A stretch of 64,000 bases of DNA, taken from positions 248,001-312,000 of the forward strand of contig NZ_JYIJ01000019.1 of assembly GCF_001543895.1 (NCBI RefSeq). Reading direction: 5' to 3'. Below the pieces are notes generated by a model. The model ran no database searches and was not told the origin of the DNA. It saw nothing but the letters and a program-made list of their open reading frames with translations. The DNA comes from Carbonactinospora thermoautotrophica. Its GTDB lineage: Bacteria; Actinomycetota; Actinomycetes; Streptomycetales; Carbonactinosporaceae. Made by a program: the position numbers and the translations under genes. Below are positions 32,160 through 40,443 of the stretch, one piece after another (the first letter of the stretch is position 1; every line of letters begins with the position of its first letter).

Positions 32160-33506
32160 GTGATGTCCCGTACGGCTCGGGTCGCCGTCGGTCCCCTGGT
32201 GCTGTCCACCGTGGTCTTCGGGGCCGTGGCGTGCAGCCGCGACGACTCGGGCGTTCAGATCGGCGTGGTGGAGCGCGAGACGGTCACCGAGGTCGTCGAA
32301 GCGCCCGCCAGCATCGCCGCCCGGGCGTCGGCCACCCTCAGCTCGCCCGCGCCGGGCACGATCGTCGAACTCGACGTCGACGACGGGCAGCAGGTGCGCG
32401 CCGGCCAGGTGCTGCTGCGGATCCACTCGCCCCAGGCGGAGGAGCAGCTGCGCCAGGCCAGGAAGGCCGACGCCGAGGTGGCCGCGTCCGGGCGCGTGCG
32501 CCTGCCCAGCGTGGACCTATCAGCCACCGAACGGCAGGCCGACCAGGCCGCGGCGGACGCGTTCGCCGCGGCCCGCCGCTCCGCCGAGCAGATCCCGGAC
32601 CCCAAGCTCCGGCAGGCCGCGCTCGCCCAGGTCGAGCAGACGCACGCCACGTACCAGGCCGCGCGCGCCGACGCGAACCAGGCGATCCGCCGGTTCAACG
32701 CCGGCCTCGGCAGCCTGGGCGAGGCCCTGTCCTCGCTGAGCCGAGCCCAGCGGGTCCAGACCCGCAGCGCCGTGGCGCTCGCCCAGCAGACCGTGGACGC
32801 GCTCACCGTCCGGGCGCCGATCTCCGGTGTGGTCACGCTCGGCGGCACCGGCGGCGGCGCCGGAGACCTGTCCGCCCTGCTCGGCCAGCTTCCGCAGGGC
32901 GGCGAGCAGCAGGGCCGGCAGCTCCTCCGGGACGGCCTGCCCAGCGCCGAGCAGGCCACGATCGCCGAGGGCGCCCCGGTCACGGCCGGCACCCCGCTCG
33001 TCACGATCACCGACACCTCCGAGCTCTCGGTCACCGCCGAGGTCGCCGAGACCGACGTGCTGCTCGTCCGGCCCGGCGTGCCGGCGGACATCGAGCTGGA
33101 CGCGGTGCCCGGCGCGCGCTACTCCGCGACCGTGCGCAGCGTCGGCGTCACCCCCACCACGAACACCCGCGGTGGCGTCTCGTACACGGTCCGGCTCGCG
33201 CTCGGCGCGGGGAAGCTCGCCGACGGCACCCCGGCCCCGGTGCCGAAGCCCGGCATGTCCGCCGTGGCCTACCTCAGGGTGCGCACCGTCAGCGACGCGG
33301 TGGCGGTGCCGTCCTCGGCCGTCGTACGCGAGGGCGACCGGGACACGGTGTGGGTCGTCGTGGGCGACCGGCTGCGCCGCCGCGAGGTCAAGCTCGGCGC
33401 CCAGGGCGACGCGAACGTCCAGGTGGTGAGCGGCCTGAAGGTCGGCGACCGGATCGTGGTGCGGGGCGCGGACCGCGTTCGCGACGGCCAGGAGGTCCCG
33501 GGGTGA
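32160..33506 (+). CDS. MacA-like periplasmic-adaptor lipoprotein (HlyD/MFP family)
   Basis: The 448-residue protein begins with a basic start and hydrophobic stretch ending FGAVAC, a plausible lipobox. A biotinyl-lipoyl half (ATLSSPAPGTIVELDVDDGQQVRAGQVLLRI), a long coiled-coil helical hairpin (about 105-210), the returning lipoyl half (LTVRAPISGVVTL) and beta-barrel segments (ELSVTAEVAETDVLLV) follow. It should bridge the MacB-like permease to outside substrates in this Gram-positive envelope. Its stop overlaps the ATPase GTG (GTGA), so all three genes are one operon. Confidence 0.88.
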   Translation: MMSRTARVAVGPLVLSTVVFGAVACSRDDSGVQIGVVERETVTEVVEAPASIAARASATLSSPAPGTIVELDVDDGQQVRAGQVLLRIHSPQAEEQLRQARKADAEVAASGRVRLPSVDLSATERQADQAAADAFAAARRSAEQIPDPKLRQAALAQVEQTHATYQAARADANQAIRRFNAGLGSLGEALSSLSRAQRVQTRSAVALAQQTVDALTVRAPISGVVTLGGTGGGAGDLSALLGQLPQGGEQQGRQLLRDGLPSAEQATIAEGAPVTAGTPLVTITDTSELSVTAEVAETDVLLVRPGVPADIELDAVPGARYSATVRSVGVTPTTNTRGGVSYTVRLALGAGKLADGTPAPVPKPGMSAVAYLRVRTVSDAVAVPSSAVVREGDRDTVWVVVGDRLRRREVKLGAQGDANVQVVSGLKVGDRIVVRGADRVRDGQEVPG

Positions 33507-34252
33507 GCCGGCCCGCCCTGGAAGCGATCGACGTCCACCGGACCTACCAGCTCGAGGGCGTGTCCGTCGAGGCCCTGCGCGGCGTCACCCTGCGCGTCGA
33601 CCCCGGCGAGTTCGTCGCCGTCATCGGCCCGAGCGGGTCGGGCAAGTCCACGCTCATGCACCTGCTGGGCTGCCTGGACCGGCCGACCAGCGGTACCTTG
33701 CGCGTGGACGGCCGGGACGTGTCCGAGCTCTCGGACGCCGAGCTGGCCGCGCTGCGCAACCAGACCATCGGGTTCGTGTTCCAGGCGTTCCACCTGCTGC
33801 CCCGCACCACCGCCGTGGAGAACGTGGCGCTGCCGCTGGTGTACCGCGGGGTGGGCCGTGCCGAGCGGCGCCGCCGGGCGGTCGAGGCGCTGCAGGCCGT
33901 GGGGCTCGGCCACCGGCTCACGCACCGGCCGACGCAGATGTCCGGCGGGGAGCAGCAGCGGGTCGCCATCGCGCGGGCCCTGGTGGGGGAGCCGCGGGTG
34001 CTGCTGGCCGACGAGCCGACCGGGAACCTGGACACCCGTACCGGCGAGGAGGTCATGGGAATCCTCGAACGGCTCAACGCCGAGCGGGGGGTCGCGGTGG
34101 TGCTGGTGACGCACGAGATGGACGTCGCCGGGCGGGCCAGGCGGATCATCCGCATCCGGGACGGGCTGGTCGAGTCCGACTCCGTGCCCGCCGGGGCCGC
34201 GCGTGACGGCGGCGTGGATGGTGGCGCGGGCGAGCGGGAAGCCCGGTCATGA
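33503..34252 (+). CDS. MacB/LolD-type ABC transporter ATPase
   Basis: The 249-residue ATPase contains Walker A GPSGSGKST, Q-loop VFQAFHLLP, signature MSGGEQQRVAIARAL, Walker B VLLADEPTGNLD and H-loop VTHEMD, all intact. The LLPRTTAVENVALPL segment is typical of the MacB/LolCDE group. GTG at 33503 overlaps the adaptor stop, and its own stop overlaps the permease ATG (ATGA). It energises the permease encoded next; substrate (antibiotic, peptide or lipid) is not predictable. Confidence 0.93.
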   Translation: MSRPALEAIDVHRTYQLEGVSVEALRGVTLRVDPGEFVAVIGPSGSGKSTLMHLLGCLDRPTSGTLRVDGRDVSELSDAELAALRNQTIGFVFQAFHLLPRTTAVENVALPLVYRGVGRAERRRRAVEALQAVGLGHRLTHRPTQMSGGEQQRVAIARALVGEPRVLLADEPTGNLDTRTGEEVMGILERLNAERGVAVVLVTHEMDVAGRARRIIRIRDGLVESDSVPAGAARDGGVDGGAGEREARS

Positions 34253-35433
34253 GAGCGGGCGAGGCGTTCCGGGTCGCGGTGGACTCGCTGCGCGCGAACC
34301 GGCTACGCAGCGTCCTGACCATGCTCGGCGTGATCATCGGTGTCGCCGCGGTCGTGGTGCTGGTCGCGATCGGCAGCGGCGCCAAGCGTGAAGTGGAGAC
34401 CCAGGTCCAGGGACTGGGCTCCAACCTCATCCTGGTGGTGCCGGGCAAGGCCCGGTTCGGGTCCGCGCCCAGCGTGAGCCGGCTCACCCTGGAGGACACC
34501 CGGGAACTCACCCGGATCGTCGGCAACCCGGACGCGGTCGCCGCCACGGTCGCCTCCGGCGAGACCCTGCGGGCCGGCCAGCGGGAATTCTTCGGCACGG
34601 TCAACGGGGTGACCGACACCGTTCCCCAGGTCTTCGACCGGCCGGTCGCCCGCGGCCGGTACCTCACCGCGGCCGACGTCGCGACGAGGCGCCGGGTCGC
34701 CGTGCTCGGCTCCGTGGTCGCGCAGCGGCTGTTCCCGGACGAGGACCCGGTGGGCCGGCAGGTGTCGATCGCCGGCGTGCGGTTCCGGGTGATCGGCGTG
34801 CTGGCCGAGAAGGGGACGGCCTTCGGGGTGAGCGTGGACGAGGACACGCACATCCCGCTGACCACCGCCCAGCGCCTGTTCGGGGTGGACCGGGTCGACG
34901 CCCTCGCGGTCAAGGCCCCCTCGACCGAGAGCATCGAGGAACTGCAGGCCAGCCTGATCGACGCGCTCAAGGCGAAGTACCCGGGTGAGGAGTTCTCCGC
35001 GGTCACCCAGACGCAGATCCTCGGCACGATCGGCCGGATCCTCGGCATGCTCACCGGGGTGCTGGCCGCGATCGCCGGCATCTCCCTGCTGGTCGGCGGC
35101 GTCGGGGTGTCCAACATCATGCTGGTCAGCGTGCGCGAGCGCACCCGGGAGATCGGCCTGCGCAAGGCGCTGGGCGCGCGGCAGCGGGACATCCTCGCCC
35201 AGTTCCTCATCGAGGCGGTGTTGCTCACCACGATCGGCGGGGTGATCGGCATCGGGCTCGGGGTCGGCGTCTCGCTGCTGCTGGAGTGGGTGTCCCCGGT
35301 GCCGTCGCTGATCACCTGGTGGTCGCCGCTGCTGGCGTTCGGCGTCTCGGCCGCGGTCGGGGTGTTCTTCGGCGTCGTCCCGGCCCGTCGCGCCAGCCGG
35401 CTCGACCCGGTGGTGGCCTTGCGCACCGAGTGA
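34249..35433 (+). CDS. MacB-like ABC permease
   Basis: The 394-residue membrane protein has one N-terminal helix (RSVLTMLGVIIGVAAVVVLVAIG), a large extracytoplasmic MacB-PCD domain (about 50-255), and three C-terminal helices in the FtsX-like domain (ILGMLTGVLAAIAGISLLVGGVGVSNIMLVSVRERTREIGLRKALGA, VLLTTIGGVIGIGLGVGVSLL, LLAFGVSAAVGVFFGVVPA). The ERTREIGLRKALGA coupling helix is canonical. It completes a tripartite mechanotransmission-type exporter. Confidence 0.93.
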   Translation: MRAGEAFRVAVDSLRANRLRSVLTMLGVIIGVAAVVVLVAIGSGAKREVETQVQGLGSNLILVVPGKARFGSAPSVSRLTLEDTRELTRIVGNPDAVAATVASGETLRAGQREFFGTVNGVTDTVPQVFDRPVARGRYLTAADVATRRRVAVLGSVVAQRLFPDEDPVGRQVSIAGVRFRVIGVLAEKGTAFGVSVDEDTHIPLTTAQRLFGVDRVDALAVKAPSTESIEELQASLIDALKAKYPGEEFSAVTQTQILGTIGRILGMLTGVLAAIAGISLLVGGVGVSNIMLVSVRERTREIGLRKALGARQRDILAQFLIEAVLLTTIGGVIGIGLGVGVSLLLEWVSPVPSLITWWSPLLAFGVSAAVGVFFGVVPARRASRLDPVVALRTE

Positions 35434-35565
35434 CCGGCCAGCACCCGCCCGGCGCCGGCCGTGGCCCGCAGGTGAGGGGTCGATCACCGCTGATTCGGGG
35501 GAATGATCTGGAACGCGTTCGGCTGGACGATATCGCCTGGCACGGCACGCATTAGCGTGGGGGGC

Positions 35566-36759
35566 ATGAGCACATCGGTCCGCGTGTACTGGGACGATTC
35601 CCTGACCGCGTACGACTTCGGACCCGAGCATCCGATGGCGCCGATCCGGATCGAGCTGACCATGCGGCTCGCCCGCGAGCTGGGTCTGCTCGACCAGCCG
35701 AACGTCACCGTCGAGCCCGCGCCCACGGTCGATCCCGAGCTGCTGGCCCGCGTCCATGACCCGGAGTACATCGCCGCGGTCCGGCGTGCCGGAACCGACC
35801 CGTTGCCCGAGTCGTGGAAGTACGGGCTGGGCACCGAGGACAACCCGATCTTCCCCGGCATGCACGAGGCGTCCGCCCGGATCGCGGGCGCCTCCCAGGC
35901 GGCCGCCGAGGCGGTGTGGCGCGGCCCGGAGAACGGTGGAGCCCAGCACGCGGTCAACATCGCCGGCGGCCTGCACCACGCCATGCGCGGTCGCGCCGCG
36001 GGTTTCTGCGTGTACAACGACCCGGCCGTCGCGATCACGCGGCTGCTGGAGCTGGGCGCGGAGCGCGTCGCGTACGTCGACGTCGACGTCCACCACGGCG
36101 ACGGTGTGCAGGCGCTGTTCTGGGACGACCCCCGCGTACTGACCGTCAGCCTGCACGAGAGCGGGCGCACGCTCTTCCCCGGCACCGGGTTTCCCGAGGA
36201 GATCGGCGGCCCAGGCGCGGAGGGCACCGCGGTCAACGTGGCGCTCCCGCCCGGCACCGGCGACCAGGGCTGGCTGCGGGCGTTCCACGCGATCGTGCCG
36301 CACGTGCTGGCGGCGTTCCGGCCTCAGGTGCTGGTCACCCAGCACGGTTGCGACAGCCACGTCGAGGACCCGCTGGCCCACCTCGCGTTGAGCGTGGACG
36401 GGCAGCGCATGGCGTACCAGGCGCTGCACGAGCTGGCCCACCGCTACGCGGGCGGCCGCTGGGTGGTGACCGGGGGCGGCGGCTACGAGGTGGTCCACGT
36501 GGTGCCGCGCGCCTGGACCCTTCTCATGGCGGAGGTGATCGGGGTGCCACTGGACGAGGAGATCCCCGCGGCGTGGCGGGAGTACGTGCAGCGGGTCATC
36601 GGCAGGGTCGCCCCGCTGCGGCTGACCGACGGCCAGCGGCCCACGGTTCGGGATTGGACCGGCGGGTACGATCCTGGTGACTGGCTGGACCAGGCGATCC
36701 TCGCCACGCGAAAGGCGGTCTTCCCGGCGCTCGGCATCGACCTGATGGTGGACTTGTGA
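35566..36759 (+). CDS. acuC: AcuC-type histone-deacetylase-family enzyme
   Basis: The 397-residue protein has the arginase/deacetylase fold: HPMAPIRIELTMRLARE, GGLHHAMRGRAAGFCVYND (catalytic His pair), YVDVDVHHGDGVQ (zinc ligands Asp and His), QHGCDSHVEDPLAHL (zinc Asp) and VTGGGGYE. AcuC deacetylates and activates acetyl-CoA synthetase. TAGCGT at 35553-35558 lies seven bases before the ATG; a frame starting at 35503 runs through that promoter and is rejected. The next gene overlaps its stop. Confidence 0.92.
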   Translation: MSTSVRVYWDDSLTAYDFGPEHPMAPIRIELTMRLARELGLLDQPNVTVEPAPTVDPELLARVHDPEYIAAVRRAGTDPLPESWKYGLGTEDNPIFPGMHEASARIAGASQAAAEAVWRGPENGGAQHAVNIAGGLHHAMRGRAAGFCVYNDPAVAITRLLELGAERVAYVDVDVHHGDGVQALFWDDPRVLTVSLHESGRTLFPGTGFPEEIGGPGAEGTAVNVALPPGTGDQGWLRAFHAIVPHVLAAFRPQVLVTQHGCDSHVEDPLAHLALSVDGQRMAYQALHELAHRYAGGRWVVTGGGGYEVVHVVPRAWTLLMAEVIGVPLDEEIPAAWREYVQRVIGRVAPLRLTDGQRPTVRDWTGGYDPGDWLDQAILATRKAVFPALGIDLMVDL

Positions 36760-37637
36760 AGCGACGTTTCGTACGGTCCGTGCACCGGCGGCGCGGCGCG
36801 GCGCGGGTGAGGTTCCGGGAGACGGCGTCCCGCGGGGTGAGCCGTGACCCGGCGGACCGTGATGAGCTGCGCAAGCACCTGCTGGAGCATCGGATCGCCG
36901 GGGACGTGGCGACCCCGCGCGAGAACAACCTGCGCAACTACCGGTTGCTCGCCGACCGCGAGCCCAGGTACCTGTTCGGCTTGGAGCCGGAGGGCCGGTG
37001 GAGCTTCGCGGACGTGCTCGCGCTGATGGCGGAGAAGGTCGGGGTGTCCCCGGACCCGAAGTACACGCACGGTCCGGACACGATCGACGTCGAGCGGACC
37101 CTGGAGCGGCTTGACGCGTTCGCCGACCGGGTCCGGCAGGCGGCGCGGAACCGGGAGCGGGTCGTGCTCGCCACCGGCCACCCGGCCGGGCTGCTCGGCG
37201 TGTACCTCGAGATCGCCCGCGCCCTGGCCGGCGCCGGTTGCGAGCTGCTCACCCCGGCGGCCGGCTGGTCGTACCAGGCGAAGACGCTGGGTGGGGAGGA
37301 GCCGCGCGAGATCCGGTACGTGGGCGGCGTCGCCATGCTGAGCGACCGCGCGGGTCTGGTGCACACCCACTCGGCGCGGCCGATCCGGGCGATGCTCGCG
37401 GATCTGGTGGACTCCAACCTGCCGCTGCCCGACCTGGTGATCGGCGACCACGGCTGGGCGGGCGGCGCCGGCCAGGCGGGCATCGACGCGATCGGGTTCG
37501 CCGACTGCAACGACCCGGCCCTGTTCGTGGGCGAGGCCGAGGGGCGGGTGCGGGTGGCGGTCCCGCTGGACGACAATGTCGCCCCGCATCTCTATGCCCC
37601 GCTGACAGCTTATGTACTGAAGCAAGCCGGTTTGTGA
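36756..37637 (+). CDS. Conserved actinobacterial protein, putative phosphatase
   Basis: The product (293 residues from GTG 36756, which overlaps the acuC stop as GTGA) contains PRENNLRNYRLLADREPRYLFGLEPEGRW, VVLATGHPAGLLGVYLEIARALAGAGCELLTPA and LVIGDHGWAGGAGQAGIDAIGFADCNDPALFVGEAEGRVRVAVPLDDNVAPHLY. Homologues are usually labelled phosphatase, but I see no classical phosphatase motif. The first 27 residues are basic and poorly conserved-looking, so GTG 36837 (VSRDPADRDEL) may be the real start. Function unknown. Confidence 0.75.
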   Translation: MKRRFVRSVHRRRGAARVRFRETASRGVSRDPADRDELRKHLLEHRIAGDVATPRENNLRNYRLLADREPRYLFGLEPEGRWSFADVLALMAEKVGVSPDPKYTHGPDTIDVERTLERLDAFADRVRQAARNRERVVLATGHPAGLLGVYLEIARALAGAGCELLTPAAGWSYQAKTLGGEEPREIRYVGGVAMLSDRAGLVHTHSARPIRAMLADLVDSNLPLPDLVIGDHGWAGGAGQAGIDAIGFADCNDPALFVGEAEGRVRVAVPLDDNVAPHLYAPLTAYVLKQAGL

Positions 37638-37681
37638 CGATAAACCGTCTCTACCTCTTCCCCACCAGTATCACGCTTCAC

Positions 37682-37718
37682 TAGGCTGGACGTACGCACG
37701 TGCGTGTGGTGAGTCACC
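37682..37718 (+). promoter_or_regulatory. Promoter and twin palindromes before the HTH gene
   Basis: A TAGGCT -10 box (37682-37687) is followed by the perfect palindrome ACGCACGTGCGT (37694-37705) at the expected transcription start, and GGTGAGTCACC (37708-37718) just after. Both would sit in the first transcribed bases, a classical repressor position. The HTH protein itself could be the binder. Confidence 0.5.
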
Positions 37719-37763
37719 GGAGGGGAAGCCGGTGCCCGTCACGTGCTGAAAGTGCGGTGCGCA

Positions 37764-37967
37764 ATGGGTCCCAGCGAACACTCGCTCAGCGAGGTCAGCT
37801 TCCTGACCGTCGCCGAGGTCGCCGCGCTGATGCGCGTCTCGAAGATGACCGTCTACCGCCTGGTGCACAGCGGGGAGCTGCCCGCCATCCGGGTGGGCCG
37901 GTCGTTCCGCGTTCCCGAGGAGTCCGTGTACGCCTACCTGCGCGACGCCTACGTCCAGACCGCGTGA
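37764..37967 (+). CDS. Small excisionase-like HTH DNA-binding protein (Rv0500A/BdtA type)
   Basis: The 67-residue protein is a single winged HTH of the MerR/excisionase group: FLTVAEVAALMRVSKMTVYRLVHSGELPAIRVGRSFRVPEESVYAYL. It corresponds to Rv0500A of mycobacteria and, I believe, to bdtA next to bldN in Streptomyces. The ATG at 37764 is chosen by similarity; an upstream GTG at 37743 would add seven residues. The leader of about 70 bases carries two palindromes. Confidence 0.82.
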   Translation: MGPSEHSLSEVSFLTVAEVAALMRVSKMTVYRLVHSGELPAIRVGRSFRVPEESVYAYLRDAYVQTA

Positions 37968-38135
37968 CGGCGCGAGCGGTGCTGCGGTGGCATGCGCCGC
38001 CGGGGGATGCGCGCCCGGTCCGGGAGATCCGGGTACCCTTGATGGAAGTCCTCCTCACTGCGGTGAGGTGAACGTCCGTCGTGCGAGCGGTACGGTCTCG
38101 CGCACCCAGATCACCACGTCAGCGAGGGTATCCCG

Positions 38136-38234
38136 GTGGGCTCTGTCATCAAGAAGCGCCGCAAGCGCATGGCGAAGAAGAAGCACCGCAAGCTGCTCAA
38201 GAAGACGCGCGTCCAGCGGCGTAACAAGAAGTAG
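38136..38234 (+). CDS. Ribosomal protein bS22
   Basis: This 32-residue, extremely basic protein ([16 protein letters not shown] start, RRNKK end) is the actinobacterial small-subunit protein bS22 (Rv0500B/AURKAIP1-like). It binds near the decoding centre of 16S rRNA. GTG start with GAGGG seven bases upstream. It is too short for routine gene finders but its sequence and position between the HTH gene and the epimerase are highly conserved. A strong terminator follows. Confidence 0.92.
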   Translation: MGSVIKKRRKRMAKKKHRKLLKKTRVQRRNKK

Positions 38235-38254
38235 AAACCGCGCACCGTCGTGAA

Positions 38255-38296
38255 CCGCCCGCTCCGTACCGATCACGGAGCGGGCGGCTGCCTTTC
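38255..38296 (+). terminator. Terminator after bS22
   Basis: A perfect 13-bp stem CCGCCCGCTCCGT / ACGGAGCGGGCGG (38255-38267 with 38275-38287), loop ACCGATC, followed by CTGCCTTT. Confidence 0.85.
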
Positions 38297-38324
38297 CGGC
38301 GGATCCTGATCGAGGTGAGTTGGT

Positions 38325-39356
38325 ATGGGGCGTGTCGTTCTCGTCACCGGTGTCTCGCGCTACCTGGGAGCCGGGCTCGCCCGCCTGCTCCAGGGCGAGC
38401 CTGACGTGGACCGGATCATCGGCGTGGACGTCGTGTCACCCGGGTACGACCTGGGGCGCGTGGAGTTCGTCCGCGCCGACATCCGCAACCCGATCATCGC
38501 CAAGGTGATCGCCAGCGCCGAGGTGGACACCGTCGCGCACCTCAACATCATCTCCACCCCGTACGGCGCGGGTGGCCGGCCGTCGATGAAGGAGATCAAC
38601 GTCATCGGCACCATGCAACTGCTGGCCGCCTGTCAGAAGGCGCCCTCGGTGCGCAAGCTCGTGGTCAAGTCGACCACCAGCGTGTACGGCTGCTCACCCC
38701 GCGATCCGGCCATGTTCACCGAGGAGATGGAGCCGAAGGAGCTGCCGCGCTCGGGCTGGGCGAAGGACGCCTGCGAGGTCGAGGGGTACGTGCGCGGCTT
38801 CAGCCGGCGGCGGCCCGACGTGGCGGTGACCGTGCTCCGGTTCGCGAGCTTCCTCGGCCCCGGCATCGACACGCCGCTCAGCCGGTACTTCAGCCTGCCG
38901 GTGATCCCCAAGGTGCTCGGGTTCGACGCCCGCCTGCAGTTCGTCCACGAGGACGATGGGCTGGAGGTGCTCCGGCGCGCCGTCGTGGAGGACTACCCGG
39001 GCACGTACAACATCGCCGGAGACGGTGTGATGTTCCTCTCCCAGGCGATCCGCCGCCTCGGCCGGCCCATGCTCCCGGTGCCGACGCCGGCCGCCTCGGC
39101 CATGGGGCTCGTGCTCCGGCGGTTCGGCGTGGTGGACTTCACCCCCGAACAGGTGCGCTACCTCACCTACGGGCGAGCGGTCGACACGACACGCATGCGC
39201 GAGGAGCTGAAGTTCGAGCCGCGGTACAGCACGCTGGAGACGTTCGATGACTTCGCTCGCGCGCGGGGCTTGCGGCGGGTGATCCCGCTCGAGCCGCTGG
39301 AGCGGTTCGAGGCCCGCTTCGCCGCCTCCGCGGCAGGGAGGGGCACGGATGCCTGA
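38325..39356 (+). CDS. NAD-dependent epimerase/dehydratase-like protein (Rv0501 type)
   Basis: The 343-residue extended-SDR protein has the nucleotide motif VVLVTGVSRYLGAGLA and VDVVSPGYDLGRVEFVRADI. The SVYG strand follows, but the catalytic YxxxK is absent: the equivalent region reads RSGWAKDACEVEGYVRG, with Trp in place of Tyr. Later ITYNIAGDGV-like and PxxSAM segments fit sugar epimerase folds. Gene order matches Rv0501 (named GalE2), but loss of the Tyr argues against normal epimerase chemistry. Its last bases overlap the acyltransferase start by eight, so the two are coupled. Confidence 0.82.
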   Translation: MGRVVLVTGVSRYLGAGLARLLQGEPDVDRIIGVDVVSPGYDLGRVEFVRADIRNPIIAKVIASAEVDTVAHLNIISTPYGAGGRPSMKEINVIGTMQLLAACQKAPSVRKLVVKSTTSVYGCSPRDPAMFTEEMEPKELPRSGWAKDACEVEGYVRGFSRRRPDVAVTVLRFASFLGPGIDTPLSRYFSLPVIPKVLGFDARLQFVHEDDGLEVLRRAVVEDYPGTYNIAGDGVMFLSQAIRRLGRPMLPVPTPAASAMGLVLRRFGVVDFTPEQVRYLTYGRAVDTTRMREELKFEPRYSTLETFDDFARARGLRRVIPLEPLERFEARFAASAAGRGTDA

Positions 39357-40389
39357 AGCTCGAGTGATCCCGTTCGACGGGGACGGCAAGCGGGCCGCCG
39401 CCCGGGCGCGCCGCGCCGCGGCCCACGGACCCGCCGAGCCGACGGGTCTCGGTGCCGCCCCTGAGAAGCCGCCGGTGGAGGAGCCGGTCCACGACCTGGC
39501 TGACCTGCTGGCCGGGCTCGGCCAGTACGCGGTCCAGGAGCTGCTCGGCGGCGAATGGGAGCGCAGGATCGCCAAGGGCCTGGCCTTCCTGCGCCGCCGC
39601 CTCACCGGCGCATACGAGGTCGACGAGTTCGGCTTCGACCCTGACCTCCACCAGCACGTGCTCATGGCGCTGCTGCGCCCGCTGTACGAGAAGTACTTCC
39701 GCGTCGAGACGCGCGGCCTGGAGAACGTGCCCGACGAGGGCGGCGCGCTGGTCGTCGCCAACCATTCGGGAACCCTGGCGCTGGACGCGCTGATGACCCA
39801 GGTGGCGCTGCTCGACCACCACCCGGCGCACCGCAACCTGCGCATGCTCGGCGCTGACCTGGTGTTCCAGATGCCGTTCGTGGGAGAGCTGGCCCGCAAG
39901 AGCGGCAGCACACTCGCCTGCAACCCGGACGCCGAGCGCCTGTTGTCCCGCGGTGAGCTGGTCGGGGTGTGGCCGGAGGGGTTCAAGGGGATCGGCAAGC
40001 CGTTCCGCGAGCGGTACAAGCTGCAGCGGTTCGGCCGGGGCGGGTTCGTCTCGGCGGCGCTGCGCACCCGGACGCCGATCATCCCCTGCGCGATCGTGGG
40101 CGCGGAGGAGATCTACCCGATCCTCGCCAACTTCAAGATCCTGGCGCGGTTGCTCAACCTGCCGTACTTCCCGATCACGCCGACGTTCCCGTGGCTCGGC
40201 CCGCTCGGCGTGGTGCCGCTGCCGTCCAAGTGGCTGATCGAGTTCGGCGAGCCGATCCACACCGATTCCTACGAACCGGGCGCCGCCGACGACCCGATGT
40301 TGGTGTTCAACCTCACCGACCAGGTGCGCGAGACGATCCAGCACACGCTCTACCAACTGTTGATGCAACGCCGGTCGGTCTTCTTCTGA
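39349..40389 (+). CDS. PlsC-family lysophospholipid acyltransferase (Rv0502 type)
   Basis: The 346-residue protein has a polar, Ala/Arg-rich N-terminal 100 residues followed by an acyltransferase domain. NHSGTLALD (HX4D catalytic motif, near residue 139), LGADLVFQMPFVGELARKSGST, VWPEGFKGIGKPFRERYKLQRFGRGGF (substrate PEG motif) and TPIIPCAIVGAEEIYPIL are visible. It should acylate a lysophospholipid or glycolipid at the membrane. It follows the epimerase-like gene with an eight-base overlap, as in mycobacteria. Confidence 0.9.
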   Translation: MPEARVIPFDGDGKRAAARARRAAAHGPAEPTGLGAAPEKPPVEEPVHDLADLLAGLGQYAVQELLGGEWERRIAKGLAFLRRRLTGAYEVDEFGFDPDLHQHVLMALLRPLYEKYFRVETRGLENVPDEGGALVVANHSGTLALDALMTQVALLDHHPAHRNLRMLGADLVFQMPFVGELARKSGSTLACNPDAERLLSRGELVGVWPEGFKGIGKPFRERYKLQRFGRGGFVSAALRTRTPIIPCAIVGAEEIYPILANFKILARLLNLPYFPITPTFPWLGPLGVVPLPSKWLIEFGEPIHTDSYEPGAADDPMLVFNLTDQVRETIQHTLYQLLMQRRSVFF

Positions 40390-40390
40390 A

Positions 40391-40429
40391 CAGATCGTGG
40401 GCCGCGTCCCGGACGCGGCCCACGATCTG
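40391..40429. terminator. Bidirectional terminator between the acyltransferase and DUF5667 genes
   Basis: A near-continuous inverted repeat of 19 bp per arm (40391-40409 with 40411-40429) separates two convergent genes and begins two bases after the first stop. Confidence 0.85.
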
Positions 40430-40443
40430 CTTCGCAGGATCGT

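Noticed and set aside
37694-37718. BldD box before the bdtA-like gene
   Set aside because: The palindrome has GTGA..TCAC half-sites, whereas BldD sites follow TNAC..GTNA; the orientation does not fit.
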